Shown: piece after piece, positions 1 to 8,093 of the stretch
How positions within the stretch are numbered: the stretch's first letter is position 1
Layout: every line of letters starts with the position of its first letter
Source of the DNA: OMIW01 sp044235645
GTDB taxonomy: Bacteria > Bdellovibrionota_C > UBA2361 > OMIW01
Assembly: GCA_044235645.1 (NCBI GenBank)
Contig: JBIIHQ010000010.1
Location: forward strand, 52,321-116,320
Length of the DNA: 64,000 bases
Reading direction: 5' to 3'
Translations under genes and position numbers: made by a program
The notes under the pieces: model-generated
The model's database searches: none
Seen by the model: the letters and a program-made list of their open reading frames with translations, nothing else
What the model was told of the DNA's origin: nothing

Positions 1-930
1 GGCGCTGCCTTCAGCCGCCCCCGCACCAACGAGGGTGTGAACCTCATCGATGAGAAGGATGGCAGATTCATCCTTGACGAGCTTGAGGAGCTGCTTGATG
101 CGCTTCTCAAAGTCACCCCGATACATCGTGCCACCAATCAGTGCCCCCATGTCGACCGCGAGAATCCGACATTTCGAGAGTTCCTCAGGTACATCGCCCA
201 TCGAAATTCGCTGAGCAAGCCCCTCCGCAATGGCAGTCTTCCCCACTCCCGGCTCTCCGATTAGAACAGGATTGTTCTTGGTTCGACGGGTGAGGATCTG
301 AACGACCCTGTCGATCTCAGTTTTACGGCCGACGACTGGGTCGAGTTTGCCCAACCGAGCTGCAGCAGTGAGATCGAATAGAAAATCGGGGAGATCTGCC
401 GCCTTCCCTTGACGAGCTCTCTCCGCGACGGGTTGAGCGCCCCGCCTGCCCGCCGTCGCCAAAAGAGGTTGAGGCAGGTAGGGAAGGTGGCCCGCAAGAG
501 CCGCCTGAATGCGGTTCATCCCTTCTGTGCCGAGGTGCGCGAGGAGTATCTCTCGGCCTCTGCATGCAGAGTTGAGGAGGGCAGCCACCATATGGACCGT
601 CGAAACAGCCGGAGGGCCGTCGACGTCGGCCGCCGCCGTATCCGCCGCCATCTCCAGCAGCCGTTCGGCCTCCTGATCATACGGGAGGGTACCTCCGGTC
701 GGATAGGAGCCTGAACCTGCCGGACCCAATGCACCGGAGGCCATCATAATCGTCACCCCCGCATCCCTGAGCATCTTTCCGCCAAGCCCTGACTGCTCAG
801 CCACGATGCCGGCGAGGATGTGAGCCGTGCCAACGCATTGGTGCCGACACTCCCGAGCCCGGGCGTCAGCGATGAGGAGGGCTGAGGTTGCATCCGGGGA
901 GAAGTCCCGTCGTGAATCCAACGTTGCCAT
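1..930 (-). CDS. ClpC/ClpA-type AAA+ unfoldase, N-terminal part (runs off window)
   Basis: The reading frame is open from an ATG at 930 to the left edge, giving the first 310 residues. An N-terminal Clp repeat region (about residues 10-150) is followed by the first AAA+ module. Seen directly: the linker 'VVGRKTEIDRVVQILTRR', Walker A GEPGVGKT at 225-232, the pore-loop region 'GTMYRGDFEKR', and Walker B ILLIDE at 291-296. These match Hsp100 proteins that unfold substrates for ClpP or disaggregate them. The spacing and wording of the first AAA+ module look closer to ClpC than to ClpB, but the middle domain and C-terminus that would decide this lie outside the window. The N-domain is divergent, with an Ala/Gly-rich linker. 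A palindromic element lies 84 bp upstream of the start. The gene is transcribed away from the neighbouring orphan. Confidence 0.9.
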   Translation of the reverse strand, partial: MATLDSRRDFSPDATSALLIADARARECRHQCVGTAHILAGIVAEQSGLGGKMLRDAGVTIMMASGALGPAGSGSYPTGGTLPYDQEAERLLEMAADTAAADVDGPPAVSTVHMVAALLNSACRGREILLAHLGTEGMNRIQAALAGHLPYLPQPLLATAGRRGAQPVAERARQGKAADLPDFLFDLTAAARLGKLDPVVGRKTEIDRVVQILTRRTKNNPVLIGEPGVGKTAIAEGLAQRISMGDVPEELSKCRILAVDMGALIGGTMYRGDFEKRIKQLLKLVKDESAILLIDEVHTLVGAGAAEGSA

Positions 931-1226
931 AACCATCTCAAAACATTAGTTCGACGCTAGCACTTGGGGATGGGGTTGTACAGGGGCGGCTCGTAGTTTT
1001 GCGACTGGTCGGAGGTCTCAGAGACCTCGGGGAGGGAGCCTCCCAAAAAAACCATCCCTTCAATGGCTTTTAATTTGAGGCAACTCGCCGGGAGATTTTT
1101 TCGTCGCGATAGGGCACACTTTACCATGAGCGAGCATAACCCGCTTAGGTATAGCCCTTCAGCGCAAGTCCTCTGACGGTAAGGATAGTCTGATGGGACA
1201 TTGGAAGATGGCTGAGGGAGAAAGAA
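931..1226. other. Divergent intergenic region, clp-like gene / orphan
   Basis: This region holds the divergent promoters of the Clp-type gene (minus) and the 581-aa orphan (plus). It contains one copy of the repeated palindromic element at 1014-1032 and a small inverted repeat (GGGAG..CTCCC, about 1031-1044). A block TTTTTTCGTCGCGA near 1095-1108 resembles TTTTTTGTCGCGA downstream of the copy at 22239. No small gene is convincing here. Confidence 0.5.
1014..1032 (+). promoter_or_regulatory. Palindromic element, copy 1 (GGTCTCAGAGACC + TCGGGG)
   Basis: The perfect dyad GGTCTC-A-GAGACC here extends to a 17-bp palindrome (GAGGTCTC-A-GAGACCTC, 1012-1028). It is followed by CGGGG. The same core plus TNGGGG recurs at 22239, at 45053 (opposite strand) and, degenerate, at 31180; a further core variant is at 22118. 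The one-nucleotide centre cannot form an RNA hairpin loop, so a protein-binding DNA site is the likeliest role. The binding protein is unknown. Confidence 0.55.
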
Positions 1227-2972
1227 ATGACGGTACCAGCGGTTCAGGATCTAGCGTCGGAGACGGCGAGCGATGTGGCGGTCGAAATTCCGAAAGGACG
1301 TCTTAAAAACCCGATGCCAGAGACTGTACAGAAAGCGGTTGAGTGCGCTCGCGACTTATGCTCGATAGCAACTTCAAGCGTTCTTGAAAAGAACGGCAAT
1401 GACCAAGTCGTTAACAATGTACTTGAAAATCTCAAGAATCTTAATTTCCAAGGTCAGGATCTGTCTGAACTTCGTTTCAAGTATGAGGGGAATGTTTACT
1501 CGTTTGGCGGGTTGTTAGAGAAATTACACGACGACAGCAAGGGAGATTTTGGTAGTTTCAAAAGGACGGCAACGGAGTTACTGCGAGGCACGGTCTTCGA
1601 TGAAAATACCAGATTCGACCATGATCCCGAAAAGGATGCCAAGATAAAGCAGTTCCTCGATGATATATCGGGAGAATACACGGGAGGCGGAACCGAACTA
1701 GTTACTATTGAGCCCATAGTGAAGTGGGCGGGATACGACCTAGTCCTGCCGATTGAGAAGGCGGAAATAAATGAAAGCGGGAAATCCAGTGGCGCGGAAA
1801 GCAGCACCGCAGGGGCTGCGGTAACGACAGCTTCCGCCGAAAAGCGTCAAATTGGCGCTCCTCAAGGAGGCCAAGACGCAGGTGATCCGCACGCATCAGG
1901 GGCTGACGGCTCAGCAGGTTCCAATGAGTCTTCGTCACTTAGCCCGTCCGCAGCGTTAAGCTCCGCCCCAGAGGCGGGTGACAGGTTAAAGCCTCTCGAG
2001 GGGACTCAATTCGAAGAGCTTGTTGCTGCCTACAAGAGATGGGTTACGAACTCAGATACCGATGCCGAGGAGGCGATAAAGGGTAATATTCAAAAGATTA
2101 AACAGTCGGGTTTGGATGCGATTCCCCCGCGACGCCTCCTGTTGGTAACGGAGATGCTGGAGCACGTGGCATCATCATTAGAGGAAGAAAGGTCGGCAGG
2201 GGGACCGAACATTTACGATATCTTCTCGACGGAGCTAGTCCATGGGACATTCGCGGAGTTCTCCCGGGAATACCCCTCTGATCGAGAGGTGGTTAGGTCG
2301 CAGTCGAATCTCGATTTTTTGCGAAGCCCTGAACAAGGGAAAGCAAATCCGGGTGACACAAGACCCGAGGGCTCGATTGAAGAGACATCTCCGGACAACG
2401 CAGGAGCTACCGCTCCGCAATCGCTCCGTGAGCGCGGTGCCAATCTCTTTAGCCACGTTCGCCAGCGCCTGACAAGGTCGGACCATACCCCCGTACTAGA
2501 CCTCGCAACCGAGCCCGCGATAGAGGGGCAATCTCTTCCCGAAGCTCCGACCGCTTTGGACGGGCCCCCAGTCGAGGAGATCGCTCAGCCAGCGGTTTCG
2601 CCGGATCAAGCCCCAAATATTACAGGGGCGACTGATTTCAAAAGGATGGTGGAGTCATTCCCAGCCTATAAAAGGGAGGATAAGCTTCAACCGGTAGCCA
2701 ACATCAATAACGGGAGTTTCGCAATTTATGCGGTCGAAGACGGGCAGAATCCCAAGCTCCATTTAATACCTGAAGTTGGATGGGCCGACCCGGCTGAACA
2801 GGATACCTTGCGGAGATTTTTTTCTATCGAAATAGGAGAGAAGGGTTCAGGGTACGGCCTGAGTCCGGCCATCGTTACATCTGAGGACCCAACCTCTGAT
2901 TCGCCGGGTTATATCCCCATACAGAAGGGAACAATCTGGGTGCCTCACGACCATACGCTTGTAAGTAACTAG
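1227..2972 (+). CDS. Orphan 581-aa acidic protein, no recognised domain
   Basis: I do not recognise a family. The ATG at 1227 follows GGGAGAAAGAA, a good ribosome site. The protein has no signal peptide or membrane segment. It has three parts: an N-terminal charged helical region (about 1-180), a Ser/Ala/Gly-rich low-complexity linker (about 190-250), a second helical region (about 255-350), then another Pro/Glu-rich linker and a C-terminal segment (about 475-581) rich in aromatic and charged residues. Alternating ordered modules and disordered linkers fit a scaffold, adhesin-like or secreted effector-like protein, but this is only inference. It is followed after 33 bp by hisC, with which it shares no obvious function. 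Confidence 0.75.
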   Translation: MTVPAVQDLASETASDVAVEIPKGRLKNPMPETVQKAVECARDLCSIATSSVLEKNGNDQVVNNVLENLKNLNFQGQDLSELRFKYEGNVYSFGGLLEKLHDDSKGDFGSFKRTATELLRGTVFDENTRFDHDPEKDAKIKQFLDDISGEYTGGGTELVTIEPIVKWAGYDLVLPIEKAEINESGKSSGAESSTAGAAVTTASAEKRQIGAPQGGQDAGDPHASGADGSAGSNESSSLSPSAALSSAPEAGDRLKPLEGTQFEELVAAYKRWVTNSDTDAEEAIKGNIQKIKQSGLDAIPPRRLLLVTEMLEHVASSLEEERSAGGPNIYDIFSTELVHGTFAEFSREYPSDREVVRSQSNLDFLRSPEQGKANPGDTRPEGSIEETSPDNAGATAPQSLRERGANLFSHVRQRLTRSDHTPVLDLATEPAIEGQSLPEAPTALDGPPVEEIAQPAVSPDQAPNITGATDFKRMVESFPAYKREDKLQPVANINNGSFAIYAVEDGQNPKLHLIPEVGWADPAEQDTLRRFFSIEIGEKGSGYGLSPAIVTSEDPTSDSPGYIPIQKGTIWVPHDHTLVSN

Positions 2973-3005
2973 CGAGGCTATCAAGGGTGATGGAGGCTCC
3001 CGGAG

Positions 3006-4118
3006 GTGGCGCCTGTTACCGATCCGAGCGCCAATCCTATGCCCCCCCGCCCCACTATCCTTTCCCTCACCCCCTACCACGGCCCTGCAGAGGGCCGAAT
3101 CCTCACCTCCGACCTTCTCCTTGACGCGAACGAGTGCACTCAAGGCCCACCTCCTCATGTCATCGCTGCGCTCCGCGCTGCCCTCGATAATCCCAAGGTC
3201 ATCCGGTGCTACCCTGAATACGGCGCGCTCTCCGCGATGCTGGGTGCAAACGCAGGTGTACCATCTTCCTACATCCTCCCCACGAACGGATCAGACCAGG
3301 CGATTGATATCATCTTTCGGTGCTATGCAGAGCACGACGACGAGGTAATCATTCCCGCCCCATCATTTGCGACCTTTTTCCAGTCGGCCCGGTTGCAGGG
3401 GTGTACGATCATAAGTCCTGAGTACTCGCGGGACTGTGGCTTCCCTCTTGACGCAGTGCGAAGAGCGTTGTCATCTCGAACTCGCCTCATCGTGGTGTGT
3501 AATCCGAACAACCCCACCGGTACCGTTGTCCCAGTCGATCAGCTCATTGCCCTCGCCTCAACCGTCGCAACATCAGCACCTGACGCGCTTGTACTCGTCG
3601 ATGAGTGCTATCTTGAGTTCTCCGGAGTGACCGTCGCGCCGTATCTCGATACGTATCCCCACCTTTGCATAACCCGAACCCTCTCAAAAACGTGGGCTTT
3701 AGCTGGCCTCCGTGTTGGGTATGTGCTCGCTCATCCGACCGTCATCAACGAACTCTGCAAAGTGCGCGGACCGTATGATGTGAATGCCTTCGCGTCGATA
3801 GCGGCTCAGGCGGCGCTTGCGGACCCCGCACCGATGCGGGAGTACGCCGCTGAGGTCACGTCGGTATCGCGCCCCCTGTTGTGTGATTTTCTGAACATTC
3901 GGGGGGTGCCTTATTGGCCATCGGGCGGTAACTTTGTCCTTGTCCACCCGCCATATCCGGAACGGTGCTGCTCCTATTTTGCCGAACGCGGCATTCGGCT
4001 CCGTCCACGCTCGGGGGGGCCAATCGAAGGATCAATTCGGATAAGTCTGGGGACCGCGGCAGAGACGTTACGAGTCATTGAGATTTTTGCGGATTATCTT
4101 GATAAAACTGAGCAATGA
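3006..4118 (+). CDS. hisC: Histidinol-phosphate aminotransferase
   Basis: This is a PLP-dependent class I/II aminotransferase of the HisC type (370 aa, normal length). It transfers the amino group from glutamate to imidazole-acetol phosphate in histidine biosynthesis. Seen directly: substrate-entry text 'LDANECTQGPPPHV', 'YPEYGALSAML', the PLP contacts 'CNPNNPTGT' and 'LVDECYLEF', and the Schiff-base lysine K228 in 'TLSKTWALAGLRVGY'. The GTG at 3006 has GGAGG at 2992-2996, nine bases upstream; an in-frame ATG at 3039 is the alternative. The next gene, 24 bp downstream, is a HisN-type phosphatase that would act on the HisC product, so the two form a functional pair away from a full his operon. 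Some HisC-like proteins act on aromatic amino acids instead. Confidence 0.93.
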   Translation: MAPVTDPSANPMPPRPTILSLTPYHGPAEGRILTSDLLLDANECTQGPPPHVIAALRAALDNPKVIRCYPEYGALSAMLGANAGVPSSYILPTNGSDQAIDIIFRCYAEHDDEVIIPAPSFATFFQSARLQGCTIISPEYSRDCGFPLDAVRRALSSRTRLIVVCNPNNPTGTVVPVDQLIALASTVATSAPDALVLVDECYLEFSGVTVAPYLDTYPHLCITRTLSKTWALAGLRVGYVLAHPTVINELCKVRGPYDVNAFASIAAQAALADPAPMREYAAEVTSVSRPLLCDFLNIRGVPYWPSGGNFVLVHPPYPERCCSYFAERGIRLRPRSGGPIEGSIRISLGTAAETLRVIEIFADYLDKTEQ

Positions 4119-4142
4119 CTGAGCTCTTCCGAGAACCTCTGT

Positions 4143-5021
4143 ATGTCACCATCACTCTCCTCTCCATCTCACCGTTTCGCTTTTCCTCCCCCCTCCCCTG
4201 ATGCGCTCCGCCGGTTCGAGATCTTCGATACCCTCTTCGACCTTTCCGGCGCGGTGCTGCGTCCTGCGTATCGGTGTGGCACTCTCGCGACCGAAAGCAA
4301 AGAAATGCTCTCTCCTCTCGTGACTGCCGCTGACCGCGCGGTCGAGCGGGTGTTACGGGAGGCAATTCATGAGCGGTTTCCGATGGACGGCATTGTCGGT
4401 GAGGAAGAGGCGCCAAGCGCGGGAAGCTCCCCGTTTGAATGGGTCATCGATCCTATCGATGGCACGTCATCACTGGTGCGCGGACTACCTCTTTTTGGAA
4501 CCCTGATTGGCCTTATCGATAAGAGCACCGGCCAGATCGTGTGTGGTGGTGCGGACCAGCCCATTCTGGGTGATAGAATCCTCGCCCAACGGGGGGCACC
4601 ACCTCGTTGGAACGGCGAGGTGGTAGTAAATCGATTCAGCAAGACGGTGCCGACAAACGCAGCCCTCACCGATGCTTGCCTCTGCGCGACAACTCCTCAG
4701 ATGTTTACGACCTCCGCGGAACAGCGAGTGCGCGAGGCCGTCATGACCCATTGTCGGCGATCGGCGTGGGGAGGGGACTGGTTTAATTACATCCTCATGA
4801 TCGGCGGAAAAAGCACCATTCCTTTGGTGATCGTCGAAGCGGGATTACAATTCTACGATATCTGCGCTCTTGTCCCGATAATCGAGGCAGTGGGTGGTGT
4901 CATCTCCGACTGGGACGGAGGGCCAATTACCCCGCGCACCACCCAGGTACTGGCTGCCCCCAATCGCGCTCTCGGAGAGGCACTTCAGCGACTTGTCGCC
5001 GATGCTCGAGGAACACCGTGA
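4143..5021 (+). CDS. hisN: HisN-type histidinol-phosphatase (inositol monophosphatase fold)
   Basis: This 292-aa protein of the inositol-monophosphatase superfamily keeps the Mg-binding motifs: GEE at 86-88, DPIDGT at 103-108, 'WGGDWF' around 209-213, and D239 in 'YDICALVPI'. The last motif and the length match HisN-type histidinol-phosphatases rather than SuhB or CysQ. It would dephosphorylate L-histidinol phosphate, the step after the hisC product, and hisC lies just upstream on the same strand. The first 20 residues are Ser/Pro-rich and may not all be translated. The function rests on motifs plus gene order; another IMPase-type substrate remains possible. Confidence 0.82.
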   Translation: MSPSLSSPSHRFAFPPPSPDALRRFEIFDTLFDLSGAVLRPAYRCGTLATESKEMLSPLVTAADRAVERVLREAIHERFPMDGIVGEEEAPSAGSSPFEWVIDPIDGTSSLVRGLPLFGTLIGLIDKSTGQIVCGGADQPILGDRILAQRGAPPRWNGEVVVNRFSKTVPTNAALTDACLCATTPQMFTTSAEQRVREAVMTHCRRSAWGGDWFNYILMIGGKSTIPLVIVEAGLQFYDICALVPIIEAVGGVISDWDGGPITPRTTQVLAAPNRALGEALQRLVADARGTP

Positions 5022-5044
5022 CGCAGAGATGTGTGGCTCTGCGT
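5021..5044. terminator. Hairpin between convergent hisN and pstS
   Basis: ACGCAGAG and CTCTGCGT form a perfect 8-bp stem with an 8-nt loop. It overlaps the last base of the hisN stop codon and lies 13 bp from the pstS stop. There is no T-run, but the position between convergent genes suits a shared bidirectional terminator. Confidence 0.5.
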
Positions 5045-5056
5045 CGGTCCCCTCCT

Positions 5057-6010
5057 CTAATGCACGAGCGGGACAAACCCAACCTCCTCGATTAAAGGTC
5101 CCCGTTCAACAGCAGACGCAAACGCAATAAATGGGCCTAACTCCGGCGACGCCGCTGCACCAGCACGTTGTGTTGATTGATAGACATAGAGGGGTCGCGA
5201 AAGGGGACGATAGGTTCCTTCCTTGACGGTATCGGTCCTGGGAAGAACGCAGTCGTTCGCCGCTTGTGAGGATGGTGCCGCGGCAGATGACGGCTCTTTC
5301 ATCGGCGAAATCGCAACCGCCTTTAGCTGCCCAGTATTTTGAAGGTAATATGCAAGGCTGAAATAGCCAAGCGCACCGGGATCTCCCGCAACCCCACGGA
5401 TAAGCACATTGTCGTCTTCGCTCGCGGTGTAATCTCCCCGACTTCGCTTCGCCGTACCGACAACCGCTTCGGTAAAGTAATCAAAGGTTCCCGAGTCAGT
5501 GCCCGGTCCGTAAAGGGTAAGGGGGCGATCGGGAAACTCAGCACGCACTTGCCTCCACGAGGTGATCTTCCCCTGCGCTGCGGGCTCCCAGATCGCCGCC
5601 AGCTCACCGATGGTGAGGCACTGAGCCCAGGTATTGCTCGGATGAACAACGACGACAATCGCGTCTGTCGCAATCGGGATCTCTCGGAATGAAACCCCCG
5701 ATTTCTCGCAGAGAGCACGCTCAACGGGTTGGATGGGTCGCGATGCGGTTGCTATCTCAAGCTCTCCCGCACAAAACTTTTTGAAGCCCCCCCCAGTACC
5801 AGAGACCCCGATTGTTATCTCGGTGTCTGGGTGCTCGCTTTGATATTCCTCCGCAAGTGCCTCGACAATAGGGTAAACGGTACTCGAACCATCTATCCGG
5901 ATCTGCTGTATCGGGGAGGCTGTGGCTATCGAGGTGACGAAGATTCCCACGAAGGCGAAGGAGGGAGGAAGGGGGCGAAGGACAGCGGAGACAAGGAAGC
6001 ATTTCTGCAT
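5057..6010 (-). CDS. pstS: Phosphate ABC transporter substrate-binding protein PstS
   Basis: This is a periplasmic phosphate-binding protein of the PstS/SphX type, 317 aa from the ATG at 6010, which has AGGAG five bases upstream. An in-frame start further up would add 36 unlikely residues. A signal peptide (about residues 1-31, cleavage after ATA) precedes the mature protein. The phosphate loops are visible: 'GSSTVYP' at 41-47, 'GVSGTGGGF' at 68-76, 'ATASRPI' at 87-93, and 'GPGTDSGTFDYF' further on. In most bacteria pstCAB and phoU follow; here the gene stands alone, converging on hisN and followed upstream by an HD-domain gene. The permease genes must be elsewhere. Confidence 0.92.
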   Translation of the reverse strand: MQKCFLVSAVLRPLPPSFAFVGIFVTSIATASPIQQIRIDGSSTVYPIVEALAEEYQSEHPDTEITIGVSGTGGGFKKFCAGELEIATASRPIQPVERALCEKSGVSFREIPIATDAIVVVVHPSNTWAQCLTIGELAAIWEPAAQGKITSWRQVRAEFPDRPLTLYGPGTDSGTFDYFTEAVVGTAKRSRGDYTASEDDNVLIRGVAGDPGALGYFSLAYYLQNTGQLKAVAISPMKEPSSAAAPSSQAANDCVLPRTDTVKEGTYRPLSRPLYVYQSTQRAGAAASPELGPFIAFASAVERGPLIEEVGFVPLVH

Positions 6011-6138
6011 AGCTACTCCTGAAAGGGATGAGGCTCTGCTCTGGAGAAATAATCGAGCTATTTCACCGATCCAGTGACCCCCATAAATGTCGGCAGAAGG
6101 AGAGTTAACACAGGACACCTCCCTGCGGAAGGGGTATG

Positions 6139-6936
6139 TTAAAAGGAGAAATCACACCACGGGTCAATCCGATGCGGGAACCTCTCCTCATGGTGACGCC
6201 ACGCATCGATCAGCCGCTCTCGGAGCAGTCGGGTCCCCGGACCTCGATAGTGCCTTTTTGACCAGGCCAGGATGAGTTGAGATTCCTTCAGATAATCCTC
6301 TGCCGCATGTCGTTTCCGAACGTACCAGGGAGCTTCTCTGTTCGGAAGAAGGTACGGCTCCAGATTCTCAATCCGGTCGGCCATCTTAACGATTGCTGTC
6401 TCAGACCTCAGTTCCCGTAGCGAACTGATCCGAAAGAGGCTGTCCATCATTCTGACTTCTTTGTTGATGCCCTCGTCTTTTGACATCGCCAGAACGCTCT
6501 CAGCAATCCGAGTCCCGAACCGCGACTCCAGGTCGCCACATGTTACTGAGGTATCCTCGAGCACATCATGGAGATAGGCCAGAACAACGACTGAGTCTCT
6601 GTCAGGCTGTGATTGCCAACGGTGCTTCGACTCATCACAGATGCGGGCGGCTGTCTTAGCGACTCGCTCCAAATGACCAAAATAGGGCGAGTTCATATCG
6701 GGATAGACCTGGCCTTTATGAGCCTGTGCAGCAAACACAGCCGCTCTCGTAATCAGAGCTGACACATCCTCCCCTGGTCGCATTACACCGCTCGCACCTC
6801 CCTCACCAGCACCTGACACCGCTGGCATTCGGCCCGACAAGTTATCTCTCTTCGCATCCCCTACATATGCCGAATGACTCTTATCACCTTGACCCGCATC
6901 TCGCACGCCGTGACCATAATTCCGATTACCAAACAT
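6139..6936 (-). CDS. MESH1/SpoT-like HD-domain hydrolase (alarmone hydrolase family)
   Basis: The core (about residues 58-255) carries the HD signature of the SpoT hydrolase domain and its small relative MESH1: H73 in 'AQAHKGQ', H88 in 'GHLERVA', the H123-D124 pair in 'YLHDVLEDT', and D187 in 'KMADRIENL'. No synthetase, TGS or ACT domain is present. The family removes pyrophosphate from (p)ppGpp or acts on NADPH; the substrate here is inferred. The first 50 residues are Gly/Ser-rich, and the true start may be internal (for example the ATG near residue 52), as no clear ribosome site precedes 6936. It is the second of two tandem paralogues downstream of metH. Confidence 0.8.
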   Translation of the reverse strand: MFGNRNYGHGVRDAGQGDKSHSAYVGDAKRDNLSGRMPAVSGAGEGGASGVMRPGEDVSALITRAAVFAAQAHKGQVYPDMNSPYFGHLERVAKTAARICDESKHRWQSQPDRDSVVVLAYLHDVLEDTSVTCGDLESRFGTRIAESVLAMSKDEGINKEVRMMDSLFRISSLRELRSETAIVKMADRIENLEPYLLPNREAPWYVRKRHAAEDYLKESQLILAWSKRHYRGPGTRLLRERLIDAWRHHEERFPHRIDPWCDFSF

Positions 6937-7429
6937 AGCTATGCCTAAACGAGGAAAATGATACCTCTCAAGCGTATTGAGCGCGGGTTGATTTGATCGA
7001 ATGCCTTAACATAAAGGCACAAGGCAATTTCGGTCTCGTATCTGACGCTACAATGAATACTGCTGCCTGCGAGCTACAGCACGAGGCACCGAGGGTATCC
7101 CTCAATGTCGCAACTCATGCAAACAACACCCTCCGTTGAAGATGTGAGCACGAAATGAATAATGGGTTCACAATTCGACCCAATGACCGAACGAACCACA
7201 ACTTAATCGACGATGTGGTGATCCCTTTAAACGATACCACCATTGTCCCACGCATCTTCGACAGAAGACTCACTGAGAATAAGAGGTGGAAGAGAATTTT
7301 CCTCCTCCACCGATTATTAACAACCATTTCTGACTCCTGACCCATCATCACAGGGAGCAGCCCTGTTGAGAAAAAACAAGCGCATTTCTGGCACTGTTCC
7401 TGGATCATTCCTGTCCCCGCATGAATGCG
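6937..7429. other. About 490 bp without a convincing gene
   Basis: Short open frames on both strands (minus 7115-7408, plus 7155-7340) overlap each other and have no recognisable composition or domain. A hairpin-like inverted repeat GGTGGA...TCCACC lies at 7285-7311 and could end transcription of the upstream HD gene. No RNA gene is evident. Confidence 0.4.
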
Positions 7430-8008
7430 TCACCGCACCAACACCCCTCGACACGCCTCTATTCTCTCGCGAAGCAGTTCAGGACCAGCCCCTCCAACAG
7501 ACCCGAGCTCAGACAAGATGAGTTGCGATTCCGCAAGGTAACCGAACGCAAACTTCGGGGAGCGACTCGAGCGATTTCGGTGTATTGATTCAAGATTGCA
7601 AATACGATCTGCTATCTTAACCAACCACACCTCTTTTCGCTGTTCACGAATACGACGAAGGCTATCGGGCATCCGATCGTACTTAGACAAAGACGAGTTC
7701 TTCGAAAGAGCGAGAACGCCATCGGCAACCGAGCGACCAAACTTGTTGGCAAGCTCCCGATGGGATACTTTGGAATCCTCGATGATGTCATGGAGGGCTC
7801 CCACCGTACCTGCAAAAAGGACGTCGAGATCTGTTCGTCGATGTTTCCGGCAGAGATCCATTGATAGGATCGACACCATCCACAGATGTGCGACGTACGG
7901 CGTCGACGTGCCAGGATACTTCTGAGACGCATGTCTCGATGATGCAAACTGGACAGCCTCGGATAAGCGATCCAAGACCATCAGCTCGCGACGATATTTC
8001 GTATTCAC
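7430..8008 (-). CDS. MESH1/SpoT-like HD-domain hydrolase, second paralogue
   Basis: This 192-aa protein is a compact HD hydrolase of the same family as its downstream neighbour. The metal ligands are in order: H26 ('SSRHAS'), H41 ('VAHLWMV'), H73-D74 ('ALHDIIEDS') and D134 ('KIADRICNLE'). The C-terminal segment 'YLAESQLILSELG...LLRERI' matches 'YLKESQLILAWSK...LLRERL' in the neighbour, so the pair arose by duplication. The start is a GTG at 8008 with AAAAGG three bases upstream; an ATG at 7981 is possible. It follows metH by 85 bp on the same strand and may be co-transcribed. Nucleotide substrate is not determined by the sequence. Confidence 0.8.
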   Translation of the reverse strand: MNTKYRRELMVLDRLSEAVQFASSRHASQKYPGTSTPYVAHLWMVSILSMDLCRKHRRTDLDVLFAGTVGALHDIIEDSKVSHRELANKFGRSVADGVLALSKNSSLSKYDRMPDSLRRIREQRKEVWLVKIADRICNLESIHRNRSSRSPKFAFGYLAESQLILSELGSVGGAGPELLRERIEACRGVLVR

Positions 8009-8093
8009 AACCTTTTCAGCAAACAGCCGAAATAGAACCCAACTGGCCCTCTTCTGTCAATATTTCACCTCTGTCTTGTCTCGGAATGCCTCC

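Noticed and set aside
7115..7408. 97-codon minus-strand frame between the two HD genes, with a GGGGA ribosome-like site
   Set aside because: Composition is not protein-like, and an equally open plus-strand frame (7155-7340) overlaps it; no domain or conservation argument is available.
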